Assembly (NCBI GenBank): GCA_964036315.1
Contig: OZ038488.1
Span: 67,762,342 to 67,826,341 of the forward strand
Reading direction: 5' to 3'
Source of the DNA: Acanthosepion esculentum
Lineage: Eukaryota > Mollusca > Cephalopoda > Sepiida > Sepiidae
DNA: 64,000 nucleotides
Part shown: in pieces, positions 23,733 through 34,824 of the stretch
Numbering within the stretch: position 1 is the stretch's first letter
Layout of the letters: each line of letters opens with the position of its first letter
The notes under the pieces: model-generated
What the model was told of the DNA's origin: nothing
The model's input: the letters and a program-made list of their open reading frames with translations, nothing else
The model's database searches: none
Position numbers and translations under genes: made by a program

Positions 23733-24150
23733 AGTTAGTCATGGGGAAAGGATTGTGGTCTTCTGTCATAATTAAATTTAGCTAGCCACAATCACTGACC
23801 CAAACATTCCACAATATTACTTACACCAAAACAACACATTTCTTTCTTACCATTCTTACTACACCTACCATAATACCTCAGAATCTCCAGGAAGTCCTAA
23901 CTTGTCCCCATATGTACAATTCTTGTTTGTTGAGGAAGGGGGAATTAAACAACAATTTAAAAGTCTAAACTCCAATGTGTATTTACAATATGAAGTAAGC
24001 TATTTACAAGAAACTAAATAAAATAGTTTTAGTAAAAACCACAATCCTTAATTATAGTAGAAACATCAATTAATCTGATGAAATCAATGTAGGACTTTCA
24101 TAATATAAAACACTCCTTCGTCCAACCATGCACTCAAACTCGCACTCATT
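23733..24150. repeat. Dispersed about 390-bp repeat X, copy 1
   Basis: Shares an ordered series of blocks with 39842-40231: TAGCTAGCCACAA, CACTGACCCA, CCCCATATGTACAATTC, TTTACAAGAAA.TAAATAAAAT, CATCA.TTAA and ATAATATAAAAC. It has no open frame. It could be a solo LTR or a non-autonomous element; the class is not resolved. Confidence 0.75.
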
Positions 24151-26640
24151 CAAAAGCAACAAACACACTCAAAATACTAATGCTTCCTGCATCCACCAGA
24201 GAACTGACATCTCTGATCACATAATGGTGGAGGGGAAGGGGAATTAAACTAAAGAAAGTTGGGGCAAAAATAAGAGACCAATGAGCTTACATCCTCTAGA
24301 TAAGTAAACTTTGAAATAAGGCAAATAACCCTAAACTAACCTAATTTTGGACTGGGTTGCCAAAATTCAGTCCAATTAGAACAATATTCTAATGCCTAAC
24401 CAGCATCAAAGTGCCACTCTAAATAAGCCCCTCTTACTTGATACAAACACACAAGACTCACCCACCTTCTGCCAAATTCTGATGAAGGAAGCTGCTGCCT
24501 TTGTATCCTAATCTTGACTTTAAGCTGATGCTTAAAGAACAAGATCATTTGGGAAGAGGTGAACTTCTTGCCTCCATAGACTTCCTTCCAACCCAGGGAC
24601 TTCACCGCCCCATCACAGTGAACACAGTTTGGAGATTTTTCCAAGTCTGCTTGCCAAACAAAATCTTTTGCCAACCTAGAGGGCCCTTCAAATCACCAGC
24701 CAGGTGAGTGATGCCTCATCATTATTGGCATTTCAACCACAGCCACCAAAGCCATATTGAGTGAGCTTCATCAGACCAAGCTCACCTATCAGATCATCTT
24801 GAGCAGACCCCCTAACTAACACATAATATAATGCCCTACAGGACAATCCCTGGACATCAGAGAGCCCATCCATCACACAAGAATTGTTTCAGCACAATCT
24901 GTGCACTCAACTTAGGGTAAATGGGGGCCCTCATCCTCACTTGAGTGCACACTTTTCTGGGATGGGAATTTGTTATGGGCATCTTCCTTCCAGAATTTGC
25001 CCTCACCATCCAATTGCTGACACATTCAATCTAGGAACATAGTGCGAAGTTTGTTGACAAATCTCAATGCTATGCATATACAGAGCATCTTCAAAAGGGA
25101 GGAGGTGCCAGATCTCACAAAGTATGTTGCGGGCCATGCTTCCCCACAAGAAGGAGAACATGAGCCTTACTAATGTCATTAGAGTGGCAGACAGAAGTGG
25201 AAGTATAGAGAGTCAGTAAAGGAGAATCTGGTAGATGTGTGAGGCACATAGTTCTGTCCTCCCCATTAAGGAAAGATTCCTCAGGAACCACAGATGCACT
25301 GAAACCTTGACCTTCTGCACTTCTGACTGACCAATTCATTTCCAAGAGGAGATTGGGACCGAACCTGACACCGAGTATCTTGACCAGTCAATCCATCCAG
25401 ACAAAAGGCCTGGTAAGAGAAACTCCTTTCCATGCACCCAACTGCAAGCCAACATACTTATTGCTGTTGATCTTGGCCCCTGTTACTGTCTCTGATTTTT
25501 TTCCAAATTTGTTAATCTTGGCTCTGCTTGACACATGTTTCGAAACGTTGTCAGAATTGTTGTACCATGGGGTCATATTATATTTGAGGATGTAATTCAT
25601 TGCCTGTTTTTAGTATCAGCAGCATGGGGTGGTATTATACTCAAGCCATATTATACCCCCAAAAATTGGAAGTGAAAGAGAAGGAAACAGTTTAAGACTA
25701 AAGAAGCAGAAACCCTAGTATAAATTTCAGTTTTCAGGCAGAGACATTAGAAGTATAGAGTTTAAGTAGAATTTAGAAGGAACTGGAAACCAAATCATAA
25801 ACAGAAAACAAGGGATAAACCTCGACTCCTGTTCAAAAAACTGGGAAGGAGTGTGAACCGGACAATAGGTGAACTTATCTACTATTGTGAAAAAAATTAA
25901 AATAAATAAATAGTAAAATTTTTTACTGTTTCAAGAGTGTTGGGATAAAAAGTAACAATAACATAAATTAAACTACTAATAAAATAAACTAGCAAGAACC
26001 TGCAGAAATTACCTAGTATTTTTCATTTTTTCACGTTATCCCACAGGCTGTTATTTAAAGAAGTAAGGGAGTGTTGGTTCCAATCCAAAAATGGAAATAA
26101 CTGCAAAATACATTTCCCTTCCCAATTTATAAGCAGAAGCATGCAAATGCATGCTGGGATTTCTCACCAGCCAATAACATGGGCCCCTTGTTGGTATCAT
26201 CTGACTCATTTGCAGTCTGCCTTGCCTTAATGTCAGAATGCTATGTTCATTTATCCAAATTTGCTTGTGTGTGTGTCAACCCCAATTCCTAGTTTGTGAA
26301 CTTTTTGCCTTACTGCCGTTGTTTTGCCTTATTACTGTTAATTTGCCTTACATATGTATTATTATTATTTTTGCCCTGTTCTTTTCTTTTTTATTGTTTA
26401 TTGCAATCTTTGTTAATCCTTTTTGTTGGGCAGTTCTGCATTATTTACATTTAACCTGTAATTCAGTCTACCAGTTGTAAATTTGAAAAGACTCAAAATC
26501 GTTAAGGTTTTTCCATTTCACTGAATCGGACATTAAGCACCTGAGTTGTCATTACCGTTTTCTCTTTCCATTACTGTTCTTTGGCTTTTCTCCCTAAAAT
26601 CAAACAGCAGCTTTTCTTTTTTTTTCTTTCATCTTTTTCC
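24151..26640. other. Unassigned region with possible decayed transposon coding
   Basis: Reverse-strand open pieces at 24396-24674 and 25115-25345, and sequence between them, are more GC-balanced than the flanks. The piece at 24396-24674 encodes KIRIQRQQLPSSEFGRRW and continues to GAYLEWHFDAG. The composition suggests an old transposon coding region read on the minus strand, but I do not recognise a family. The rest (25600-26640) is AT-rich and featureless apart from poly-T runs. Confidence 0.35.
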
Positions 26641-26643
26641 ATT

Positions 26644-26760
26644 TACCATATATACTTGTGTATCATGTGACTTTTGAAGACCTAATTTTGAAGCTAATTT
26701 TAAGGGGGTCACATCATACATGAGATATAAAATGAGCGTATATACTGCTAGCCCTGGATA
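26644..26760. mobile_element. Small terminal-inverted-repeat element (MITE-like)
   Basis: Left CATATATACTTGTGTATCAT and GTGACTTTTGAAGACC oppose right GGGGGTCACATCATACATGA and GCGTATATAC. This forms an imperfect hairpin of about 110 bp. Related TACATGAGATA sequence occurs in repeat R (27150-27375 and 30010-30230). The form recalls short pogo/Tigger-like non-autonomous elements, but this is uncertain. Confidence 0.5.
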
Positions 26761-27124
26761 CATTGTTGACCAAACTATATATCCATTTACTGTAGTCAAA
26801 AAGTACATCTGTAATTAAAATAAACATGATTTTGATAAAACTAATGTCTTACTTAACTGTATCCAATAATAATGCATATAATATTCACATATTAGTATCA
26901 TATTATAAAATACAAACACAGCAAATATGCAATTTTTTCATTGTTTACATTTATAAGATGTTTAGCTGTTTCTCATTCGGTTGTTTATGGTTGTATGTGT
27001 TTACACAAACAGTATAATGTTACTAACGATACTTTTATCATTCTCTTTTACTTTTTAACTTATTTAACTAGAAGATGGAATAAAGAGATAGAGAAAAAGA
27101 GGTTAGTCTATTGGAATTTGGTCT
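26761..27124. other. Unassigned AT-rich spacer
   Basis: Short open frames only, with no recognised signal. Confidence 0.4.
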
Positions 27125-27375
27125 CCCAAAAAAGGAACTCACATGAAATACGAGATATAGGATAAAATCAGTTTTTATAAGTGAAAATTCGGGGATTACA
27201 CAATACATGAGATAGCATGTTATGTGAATAATATATATATATGATAATCAAAATGGAATGGTTCATTACTTATCTGAAGCAATAACAGAACATGAAATAC
27301 ATAGGTACTCACCACAAGACTTGTTATTGTACCATTATCTCTAGCAATACATGTATACAGCTTCAACCTACCCTA
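27125..27375. repeat. Dispersed repeat R, copy 1
   Basis: Nearly identical over more than 200 bp to 30000-30230, with the same orientation. Shared blocks include GATAATCAAAATGGAATGGT, TATCTGAAGCAATA, TACTCACCACAAGACTTGTT and TCTAGCAATACATGTATACA. The first part resembles the terminal sequence of 26644-26760. Confidence 0.85.
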
Positions 27376-27419
27376 AAGGTTTAGGGATTTAATGGAGGAA
27401 CAAACACAATAATAATAGG

Positions 27420-27680
27420 ACAAAGATGAATGTTTCATAACTAAGATCAACTGAAATTTATAAAATCTTTCTGTTAAAACAATTTTTCAGGAAAGTAGAT
27501 TTCTCCAGTCTACTGTTATCTCACTTTTCCAGTATTGATGGGGGTTTCCTTACTAACTTTTTGCTTAAAGTAGTGTGGAATGTCAACATCTTGACGATGT
27601 CATTATTTTCTCTTTGAGTTACATGTGGTATCCATTTTACTTGCTGCAGTTGAAAGTGCTCAACTGGCAATGTTTCTGTT
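27420..27680 (-). pseudogene. LINE 3' coding fragment
   Basis: The reverse complement encodes HFQLQQVKWIPHVTQRENND, then IVKMLTFHTTLSKKLVRK and PPSIL. This is homologous to the + strand copy at 35505-35740 (LQQQLKWIAHVARRENND, TFKTSLNKRIGK). The LKW..HV.RRENND block resembles the LRWLGHVxR motif at the end of endonuclease-reverse transcriptases. It abuts a mariner pseudogene on the same strand. Confidence 0.6.
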
Positions 27681-27689
27681 ATTCAGTAC

Positions 27690-28300
27690 AGGTTTATGGC
27701 TAAATCATGTTAAAACAACGGTTCCTATACAATCACCAAATAGAAAGCTGGCTCCTTCTATTTCAGTGTCTGTTGCACATATTCCATCTGTTGTGAGTCC
27801 ATATCCACAGAGGTGATTTGGTCTATTGATAGCAGCTCATAGTGCACAACTTAGTCCACTAGATACAGAGCATGATCTTGCAAGGGTAGAGAAGTGGTCT
27901 TGTGGTGGGAAGCACAGGGTCCAATGTCTGGCATGCTTGGTAGTGTCATACTGGAACTACCTTTCGTCACTGGTGAGCACTCAATCAAATATGGGTACAT
28001 TATGGCACTGAGAAAGCAACAAGTAACTCATTCTTGCTTGTCGGCTTCTGGCAGTATATGTGGTACCAATTTGCTCAACTTGTACACCTTGCCTATATGG
28101 TGCAGGTGAAGTCTGTTTCATAAGAAACCTGGAAGTTGTCCACCTTAATGGCAGCCTTCGGGGCTTCGTCATCCAGGACCTATAGCAGGGCACTGCAGAG
28201 TTCATCACAAAAGGGACGGCTCTCCTGACCTGAACTTCTGGAACCAATGTCTGGCAGTGCATTCACTCATTATAACTAAAGGCTTGACTTATTTGGTGAC
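27690..28300 (-). pseudogene. Mariner-like (Tc1/mariner superfamily) transposase, degenerate
   Basis: Decayed transposase of a cut-and-paste DNA transposon. Reading the reverse complement from 28262 gives, in shifting frames: SECTARHWFQKFRSGEPS (typical mariner W..KFRSG motif after the HTH), VLDDEAPKAAIKVD, HHIGKVYKLSKLVPHILPE, VLTSDER*FQYD (around the first catalytic Asp of the DD34D triad, still present near 27972), then VVHYELLSIDQITSVDMD and MDSQQME. At least five stops and several frameshifts make it non-functional. The N-terminal HTH and the terminal inverted repeats were not located, though sequence to about 28750 may belong to it. Confidence 0.85.
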
Positions 28301-29020
28301 TTGGTATGGCTTCCCACCTTAAAGTCATAAAGCCGGCAACCCAGAACTATCTACTTAAACACTACCGTGTTTCCTTGCCATTGCTCAAGCTATGACTGAT
28401 GTGTGTGCACAATGCATCTGTATTGGTCAAGAGCAATGACTGTTTTCTCAGCACATGAGGCACCCATTTGTGTATCAGTGATCACTTCTTCCCACACAAT
28501 GTAAAAACAGGCAAGGACTTCTTTGGTTACCTTATGGTTCCTATTCAATATTTTGATAAACAAGCTGTTATGGCATTTGCTGTGGACGTTCTACCTGGGT
28601 GGCTGTTGATAATGGAAATGAAGATTAGCTCCAACCTACATACCCCAATGGGAGATGAAAAATGCAGAATGTATCATACGCATGACAAACAACACCTGCT
28701 AGGTAGTTACTATTATCATTTGAAGGTGTATAAGTGTTTCAGGTTCTAGTTGTAGTACGCCTTTTAGTGTATGGGTGGCTCCAGCTGTGGTTAAAACTAA
28801 AAAATAAGCTTTTCTTTTAGTATATTATTGACTTATTTTATTAGTAACTTGACACTATCTTATTGTTGTTGCTTTTATTTTCAAAATGTATTTGATCACT
28901 TTCTAGCTAAAGGTGCTCTACAGTCGTTAATATCTTATATGAAGTTCTGAAATGAAACCGTCTCATTATTCCAAGTATTATTCAGACGAGTATCTTCATC
29001 CTTGTTTTATATATATATAC

Positions 29021-29061
<41 letters not shown>

Positions 29062-29317
29062 TACACACACACAACTAATGAATAAACCAAAGTATTGGTT
29101 AAACCAACACAAAACCTGCTGCCAAGAGAAGAAAATAAAAATCAAGAACAAAACTGGAAAGGAAACAGAAGCTGTGAAGAAAAAAATCATCAAAGGCTGA
29201 CACACCTACCTAAACAGTAATAGGTAAAAGACCATGCTCTATATCGAGATGTGCAAGATAGAGCAAAAACATCAACATAAAAGATGGTACATTACTTTTG
29301 GAGTGATTCTTAATGTT

Positions 29318-29369
<52 letters not shown>
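28301..29369. other. Unassigned spacer with TA and CA microsatellites
   Basis: 28301-28760 may hold the upstream part of the mariner element but is unrecognisable. TA then CA runs occupy about 29010-29071 and a TA run about 29321-29366. The 82-codon frame at 28952-29200 is mostly microsatellite. Confidence 0.5.
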
Positions 29370-29370
<1 letters not shown>

Positions 29371-29995
29371 TCCCCTTTTATATGCCATATAGTTTCAGGA
29401 TGGGAGTGATCATGTCTCTCCACACCTTCCTTTTTTGATGTTCTAAGTAACCTTCACCTTTTTAGCAAGCCACTTGGTCTTTGTTCTACTGTCCATTGAC
29501 ACAAACTCATTAACCCTTTGAGCCCTGACGACTGTTTTACCGGTGGTAGAGAAAAATGACGTAATGCCCAGCCCCAATTGAACAGTGAGTAAATGCTAGT
29601 AATTATTTTTATATCTATCATGAAACATTACATACCACTTATTTGCAAATTTTGACTTGAAGTTCAGGCAGAAGGGTTAAAATTGTTCAGGAACGCAGGC
29701 CCCAATGGGTTATGTAGGTTACTATCGCTTTACGCTTACTTCTCTTACCTTCAGTATGTCGTATGAGTGTTAAATTTTCTAAACCTTTCCTTATATTGGT
29801 ATGCTCAGCATTTTTTGGTCAAACCACATTTCTATTGCTTCAAATCTTTTTTTTCATCTGTAGGGAGATTGTTCAGCATTCTACTACAATATAGGAGATT
29901 AGATTTTACATAGCAGTTCAGGAGTATTTTCAAATTCCTTTTCTCATTAAAGATTCTTTGTTGCTCACATGTTCCTACCATGGTATTTTTAGCAT
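29370..29995 (-). pseudogene. LINE remnant (endonuclease-reverse transcriptase C-terminus)
   Basis: The + strand at 29375-29440 (CATATAGTTTCAGGATGGGA, CATGTCTCTCCACACC) and blocks near 29480-29520, 29750-29790 and 29820-29900 correspond to the reverse complement of the family's KLWRAMI, MRKEGLENL, TGHI.GKRD and RLE..EMWF segments. It is heavily decayed. An unrelated segment of about 200 bp is embedded near 29520-29710. Confidence 0.65.
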
Positions 29996-29999
29996 TCAT

Positions 30000-30230
30000 T
30001 AATAGAATAACACGAGATACAGGATAGAATCAATTTTCATAAGTGAAAATTTTGGGGTTACACAGTACATGAGATTGCACGTTACACAAGTATATGCGAT
30101 AATCAAAATGGAATGGTTCATTATTTATCTGAAGCAATAGCAGAACATGAAATATGTAGGTACTCACCACAAGACTTGTTATTGTACCATTATCTCTAGC
30201 AATACATGTATACAGCTTCAACCTACCCTA
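30000..30230. repeat. Dispersed repeat R, copy 2
   Basis: Direct repeat of 27125-27375 (see that entry). Its reverse-strand frame (30030-30221) is conserved in sequence but short and unrecognised. Confidence 0.85.
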
Positions 30231-30420
30231 GAGAGAGGCTAGCCAGAAGTAAACAAAAGGTCCTGTCACTTCAAACCTCTTCTTTGTCTGTGAGGAGATT
30301 GTCCAGCATTCTCTGTGGGTTTTCCTATTGCTTTCTTGCTTTTGATATGTCATATCCTGTTGGCACTCCTATATTAAAAAAAAAAAAAATGCACCTGAAA
30401 TTAAAAGCTTAACTAAGGAT
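30231..30420 (-). pseudogene. Short LINE fragment
   Basis: CTGTGAGGAGATTGTCCAGC and the adjacent ATTCTCTG match the reverse complement of the family block encoding QCWTISS (compare 31600-31630). The fragment abuts repeat R. Confidence 0.55.
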
Positions 30421-30479
30421 TTTTGTAAAACTGATTCAGGATATAAAAAAGCCCCAAAACTCAAAAAAGCATCAGTCTG

Positions 30480-31065
30480 AGGGTGTCGGGTATATATCCA
30501 AAATATTAAGCCCAAGCCTCATCGTGCCTTCCCCCCAGGTATTACCTCTCCTTTGGGAGGGGGATGGGTTTATTGCCCGGCACCTGAGGCATCCCCAAAA
30601 GGGGAAGTGCCGAGGGGACTTGTGCAATTTTTCTATGGTATTGCCATTAAACCCACTTTAAAAATCAACCATGTGTCATATTTGGTAGCAACATTGGTAC
30701 CCAGAAAAATACTTCAATCTACAGTCCAGATGACTAGGATCAAAGTGTAGTATCTGCTCCAGCCACCAGCAGCAGTTCCAGTCAGTCAGCTGTCATCAAT
30801 CTACAGCTCCAGCAGGTTTCCAGCTCAAGCTATCCTCACCAGCAGCAATGATATACAATAAACTGTCCTTTTCAGGGCAACACTTTTTAATGACTACCAA
30901 AACCGTCCCACTCAGGATAATGCTCTTTGACTACAAAACTGTCCTTCTCAGGACAATGCTCTTTTCACCCTCTACATGAGCATGCCGAGATATTTTTTAC
31001 TTACTGCACTGTAACCTTTTTGTTGATGTATTTTCTTTAACAAAAATAAACTTGGCAATATATCT
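30480..31065 (+). mobile_element. Possible LTR-retrotransposon remnant
   Basis: A GC-richer patch (30520-30620, with CTTTGGGAGGGGGATGGG and ATCCCCAAAAGGGGAAGTGC) is followed by CATGTGTCATATTTGGTAGC, a layout reminiscent of an LTR end and primer-binding region, then a gag-like CAG-rich stretch (30750-30860). AATAAA-type signals lie near 30860 and 31045. There is also a local duplication of CTCAGGATAATGCTCTTT and CTCAGGACAATGCTCTTT (30912, 30953). No pol motif is visible. Confidence 0.3.
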
Positions 31066-31079
31066 ATTGCTCAAGTGTT

Positions 31080-31290
31080 TGTTTTGTTTGTTGTTGTTGT
31101 CTTCCGTCATTCAGTATCTGCAGGCCAATATACCACTTACCCCAACAGATATGCTGTGTCTATTAAATTATCCAAACCATTTTTCCTCATTAAGTATCCA
31201 AAAAATTTCAGCTCTCATTTTTCTTGTCTTTCAGTTTCTGGGAAACATTTTTCAGTTTTCTGAATCTTTGGATTTCTGTGTCACATTTTC
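31080..31290 (-). pseudogene. LINE fragment
   Basis: ATTAAATTATCCAAACCATT and CCTCATTAAGTATCCAAAAA match the reverse complement of the family segment LGHIMRKEGLENLILTG. It lies immediately 3' of the longer copy at 31290-32450. Confidence 0.6.
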
Positions 31291-32450
31291 TTTATATACC
31301 ATGTTCCTTCAGGATGTAGACAGTCATGGCTCTCCACAATTTCCTGTCCTTTGTAACTCTTAATAATTTTTTTCTTTTTGTTTCTCCCAAAACTTGTTCT
31401 GCCATCCATTTGCTCAAGCTCACTAAGTAGGTCATGAGTTATTTTCCAAGCCATCTTTCCTCATTATGAACCCATGAAATGTCAATTATCTCTTCTTTTT
31501 TGTTTCCATTTTCTCTAAAACTTTATTGTTGCTCACATGTTCTGTCCATGACATCCTCAACATCCTTCTGTAGAACCATATTTCTGTTACTTCAAGTCTC
31601 TTCATCTTCAAGGAGATTGTCCAGCATTCGCTGCTATATAGAAGGACTGATATTGCATAACAGTTCAGTACTCTTTTCTTTGTTTCTAACAAAATTTTCC
31701 TGTTTCTTAATACTCTGCTTAGTTTTTGGAAGACCTCTTTTGCTATTTCAGTGTCACATTTTTCGTTCTCTGTAGAAACACTTCCCAGATATTTAAATTT
31801 TTGTACTTGTTTGGTTTTGGTGTCTCCGATATATAATTTGCATTTTGGACTCCTCCTTTTGCTAGCAACCATGCATTCTGTCTTCTTGCAGTTTATGTTT
31901 AATCCTTTCTTCTCGCTTTCCTTCACTACCATCTGTAAGAAGTTTTCACAGTTTTCTTTCCATGTCTACTATCAACATTGTGTCATCTACATACTTGAGG
32001 TTGTTAAGATTGTGGCTTCCAATAGTGAATCCTTTTGCATTTGTATTGCTCTTTCTGACCATAAATATTGTCTTCCTTGTTCCAGTGTCTGCAATGGACC
32101 CACACAATGTTCTCTTATTTGTGGTCTGATTCTGCTGCATGCTCTGGTCATCAGAATTCAGATGACAGGTTTTGTTATATAGCTCATTAGACTAATTGTC
32201 CAATAGAGTTCACATTCATTTGCACCTGGTTTCTTAGGTAGTGCTATAAAAACAGATCTACTGAGGTCTTCTAGTATATCGCCACTGTTGTAAATTTATT
32301 ATGTCAGTGATCTTGTCTATGCAAAATCCTCTAAGGCTGCCAGCATCTTTATTATAATTTTGTCTGGTCTTGTCACTTTGTTTCTGGTCAATCTGGTGAG
32401 TGCCAATTCGACTTTAGATTTTAATATTTCCAGTCCTACAATATTTCTGT
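31290..32450 (-). pseudogene. LINE remnant with reverse-transcriptase core, best copy in the window
   Basis: Reading the reverse complement from about 32300: LSRSVFIALPKKPGANECE, TISLMSYITK, ILMTRACSRIRPQIRE and GTRKTIF (fingers/palm of the RT domain), then a jump of roughly 150 residues to SHNLNNLKYVDDTMLIVD (YVDD, catalytic pair intact, near 31975-31995). An open frame of 148 codons follows (31486-31932): KESEKKGLNINCKKTECM, KFKYLGSVSTENEKCDTEI, RVLNCYAISVLLYSSECW, RLEVTEIWFYRRMLRMSW. Known LINE proteins of this type cut target DNA with an N-terminal endonuclease and reverse-transcribe in the nucleus. Here the endonuclease is absent and the RT has an internal deletion, so it is inactive. 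Confidence 0.88.
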
Positions 32451-32454
32451 GTAT

Positions 32455-32870
32455 AGCTGGTTGTACTCTTTCATTCTGGAAGGATTATGGTAATTGCTCC
32501 GATGAGCTACTATCGCTGGTTCCCAGGCTCCATGAATTCAAGCGTCCTACGAGGCTGGCATCCCGTTCCCACCCTTTCACTGTTGAAACTGTTAAATGTA
32601 GACGTCTCTTCTACTCCAATAGCTTCATATCTCACACCTCACGCCTATGGAACTCCCTTCCTCATTCCTGTTTCCCTGATGACTATGATCTCCAACTATT
32701 CAAGTGTAACGTCAATCGACATCTCCAGTTGCAGTGATCTATCCTCTATCCTTCTCCACATCCTTTCCTCTAACACTCCTATTTGCTCTCGCTCCAAATC
32801 CTCTGTAACCCCTTGTGTGCTAGTGGCTTCCAGCCTTGCCTGGGGTGAAAAGCTTAAAAAAAAAAAATAT
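32455..32870 (+). pseudogene. CR1-like LINE C-terminus and 3' UTR
   Basis: The frame 32360-32737 encodes NCSDELLSLVPRLHEFKR, PTRLASRSHPFTVETVKC, SFISHTSRLWNSLPHSCFP and LQLFKCNVNRHLQLQ, then stop. This is the best-preserved C-terminus of the CR1-like family here. The 3' UTR contains CCCTTGTGTGCTAGTGGCTT and ends in an A-rich run (32855-32867), consistent with a 5'-truncated insertion. It lies directly beside the minus-strand LINE at 31290-32450. Confidence 0.9.
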
Positions 32871-33510
32871 TCCTCCCATTTCTGAAGTATTTTTTTCTTT
32901 CTCTAATATCAGCATTCCATCCTTGGATTTTATGTGTCCTGTTAGTTGTCTATTTTTTAATGCATACCCATTTTATTTGTGATACTCATTCTTTCTATTT
33001 CATCATATAAAAGAAGTAAAATAATTTGGACCAATTTTTCTCTGAAAAAGAATGTATGGCAGATGAAATTCTCAACATGATGAGGAGACAGAAAACAATG
33101 CTAAAACTTGGAACATAATATATAAAATTACACAAATAAATAAGAAATAAATGCAGGCAGTCTAAAGAGGAATGAATCAATGAAAAATTTTCAGCTTAAA
33201 TTTGTATCTCAACATTTCACCTTTCTTAGCAGATCTTCTATTATTACAGTGTGGGTTACTTCATAAATTTAATTTAAAATTTCAGCATTCAAACATTTTC
33301 AACATTTCCTGTTTGTGAATAATTATATCCAATACTTCTGTCTTTATATTCCCCTTCTTGCACATATATAATTCCAACAACAAAAACATTATTTTAGGCC
33401 GATGTAATGCATCATACAAAATTTTTTATTAATTTGCCTAAAGTTTTCTTTTATATAAAAAATATATATATGTCATATTCCCCAATCTATATCTATATAG
33501 ATATATATAT
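32871..33510. other. Unassigned AT-rich spacer
   Basis: No recognised coding or repeat signal; short TA runs near 33455-33505. Confidence 0.4.
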
Positions 33511-33606
33511 TTATTATAAGTTGTCACATACAGATAAACAAATAAACATGACAAATATGCATCTTTTGTAGAGTTCGTTTGTCCGTATGTAACAACTTAT
33601 AATACA
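33511..33606. repeat. Inverted repeat
   Basis: TTATAAGTTGTCACATACAG and ATAAACAAA (left) pair with TTCGTTTGTCCGTATGTAAC and AACTTATAA (right), with two mismatches and about 30 bp of spacer. It is probably a small foldback element. The motif CTACTCTTGGTATTGAGCCC follows and is shared with several other TA-adjacent elements. Confidence 0.8.
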
Positions 33607-33714
33607 TAACTATTGTTCTACTCTTGGTATTGAGCCCATCTTAAATTAATGTTTTGAATGTTTGAATTTATATTCTTTTCATTCTCATTACATTTGTATT
33701 TATAGATAGAAGTT

Positions 33715-33896
33715 TTGTTAAAAACTACTGTGGTTAAGTTTTTTTTTATTTTCCTTGTTGGCTGCTGTGTCATGTAATTTAATAATTGTGTCTTCTTTTA
33801 TACAAGTTTTGTTAAAAACGACTAACAAGGTACTGAGATTAAGTTGTTTTTAACAAAACTTGTATGAAAGAGGGATTGCTGCTCAAATACACAATT

Positions 33897-33948
<52 letters not shown>

Positions 33949-34180
33949 TATTTGGCTAGAAATCATGTAATTTAATAATTTTGGCCTTGAGCAGCAACCT
34001 CTCTTTTATACATGTTTTGTTAAAAGTGACTTAACCTTACGATTCATTTTTAATAAAACTTGTATAAAAGAGGGATTGTTGTCCAAAAGCACTATTAAAT
34101 TACATGACATGCCAGCTAACAAAGAAAATAAAAAAAAAACTTAACCACAGTACCTTATCAGTAGTTTTTAACAATTTGTG
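33715..34180. mobile_element. Nested foldback element around a (TA)n core
   Basis: Outer arms: CTACTGTGGTTAAG and TTGGCTGCTGTGTCATGTAA (33725-33785) against TTACATGACATGCCAGC and CTTAACCACAGTA (34095-34170). Inside are two hairpins: TTTTATACAAGTTTTGTTAA against TTTTTAACAAAACTTGTATG (33795-33870), and a diverged version (34005-34075). TTGCTGCTCAAA and TTGAGCAGCAA flank the TA run at 33899-33944. A related single arm occurs at 48028-48140. Confidence 0.85.
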
Positions 34181-34182
34181 TG

Positions 34183-34185
<3 letters not shown>

Positions 34186-34224
<39 letters not shown>
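34186..34224. repeat. (TA)n microsatellite
   Basis: About 39 bp of TA followed by a T run. Confidence 0.95.
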
Positions 34225-34233
<9 letters not shown>

Positions 34234-34675
34234 TGTATGTGTATATATATCTAAATATGTCTGGGCGCTTATGTATTATAACCTGAGTGTGTTTGAATTG
34301 TTTTACGTGAGAGGTGGTCATCATAGTTGAAGTAAACTGTAAAATGTATGCATTTTTGTCTGGAGCTATCAACATCCTTTTTAAAATAATTTCAATGAAA
34401 AAATAAATTAAATAACATATGTATTTTTTATTTTCTCCTCAGTCATTTTACAATTTTAAACTTAATAGAGATTAGATTTAGATTTCTAAATAGGTAATTT
34501 TTTACTTTTAATTTTAATTTCAAATTTTATAAATCTTTAAATATCTATGATAACCTTGCTTCGTTGTCAAATTTTTTGAATTACCATATACTTGTATTTT
34601 GATTGGTCATTCTAGCTTATGTCACAGCGTTTACCCCTAGCAAAGAATCGTTAATTAATTTGAAACTTTTAAAAT
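34225..34675. other. Unassigned AT-rich spacer
   Basis: No recognised signal. Confidence 0.4.
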
Positions 34676-34787
34676 CATTTATTCTACATTCAACATCATC
34701 ACTTGATAAGACACCAGAAGTGTTGAAACAAAATGGCTATTTTTGTAGTGATTTTATAACATATTTATGTTATAATATTTAAATAAA

Positions 34788-34820
<33 letters not shown>
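34676..34820 (+). repeat. Single arm of the second foldback family plus (TA)n
   Basis: Contains TTCTACATTCAACATCATCA, CTTGATAAGACACCAGAAGT, GTTGAAACAAAATGGC and ATTTTATAACATATTTATG, matching the right arm of 22231-22436. It ends in a TA run at 34793-34818. Confidence 0.85.

Positions 34821-34824
<4 letters not shown>

Noticed and set aside
30480..31065. Endogenous retrovirus or intact LTR element
   Set aside because: No paired LTRs, no protease/RT/integrase motifs and no clear primer-binding site. Retained only as a low-confidence remnant.
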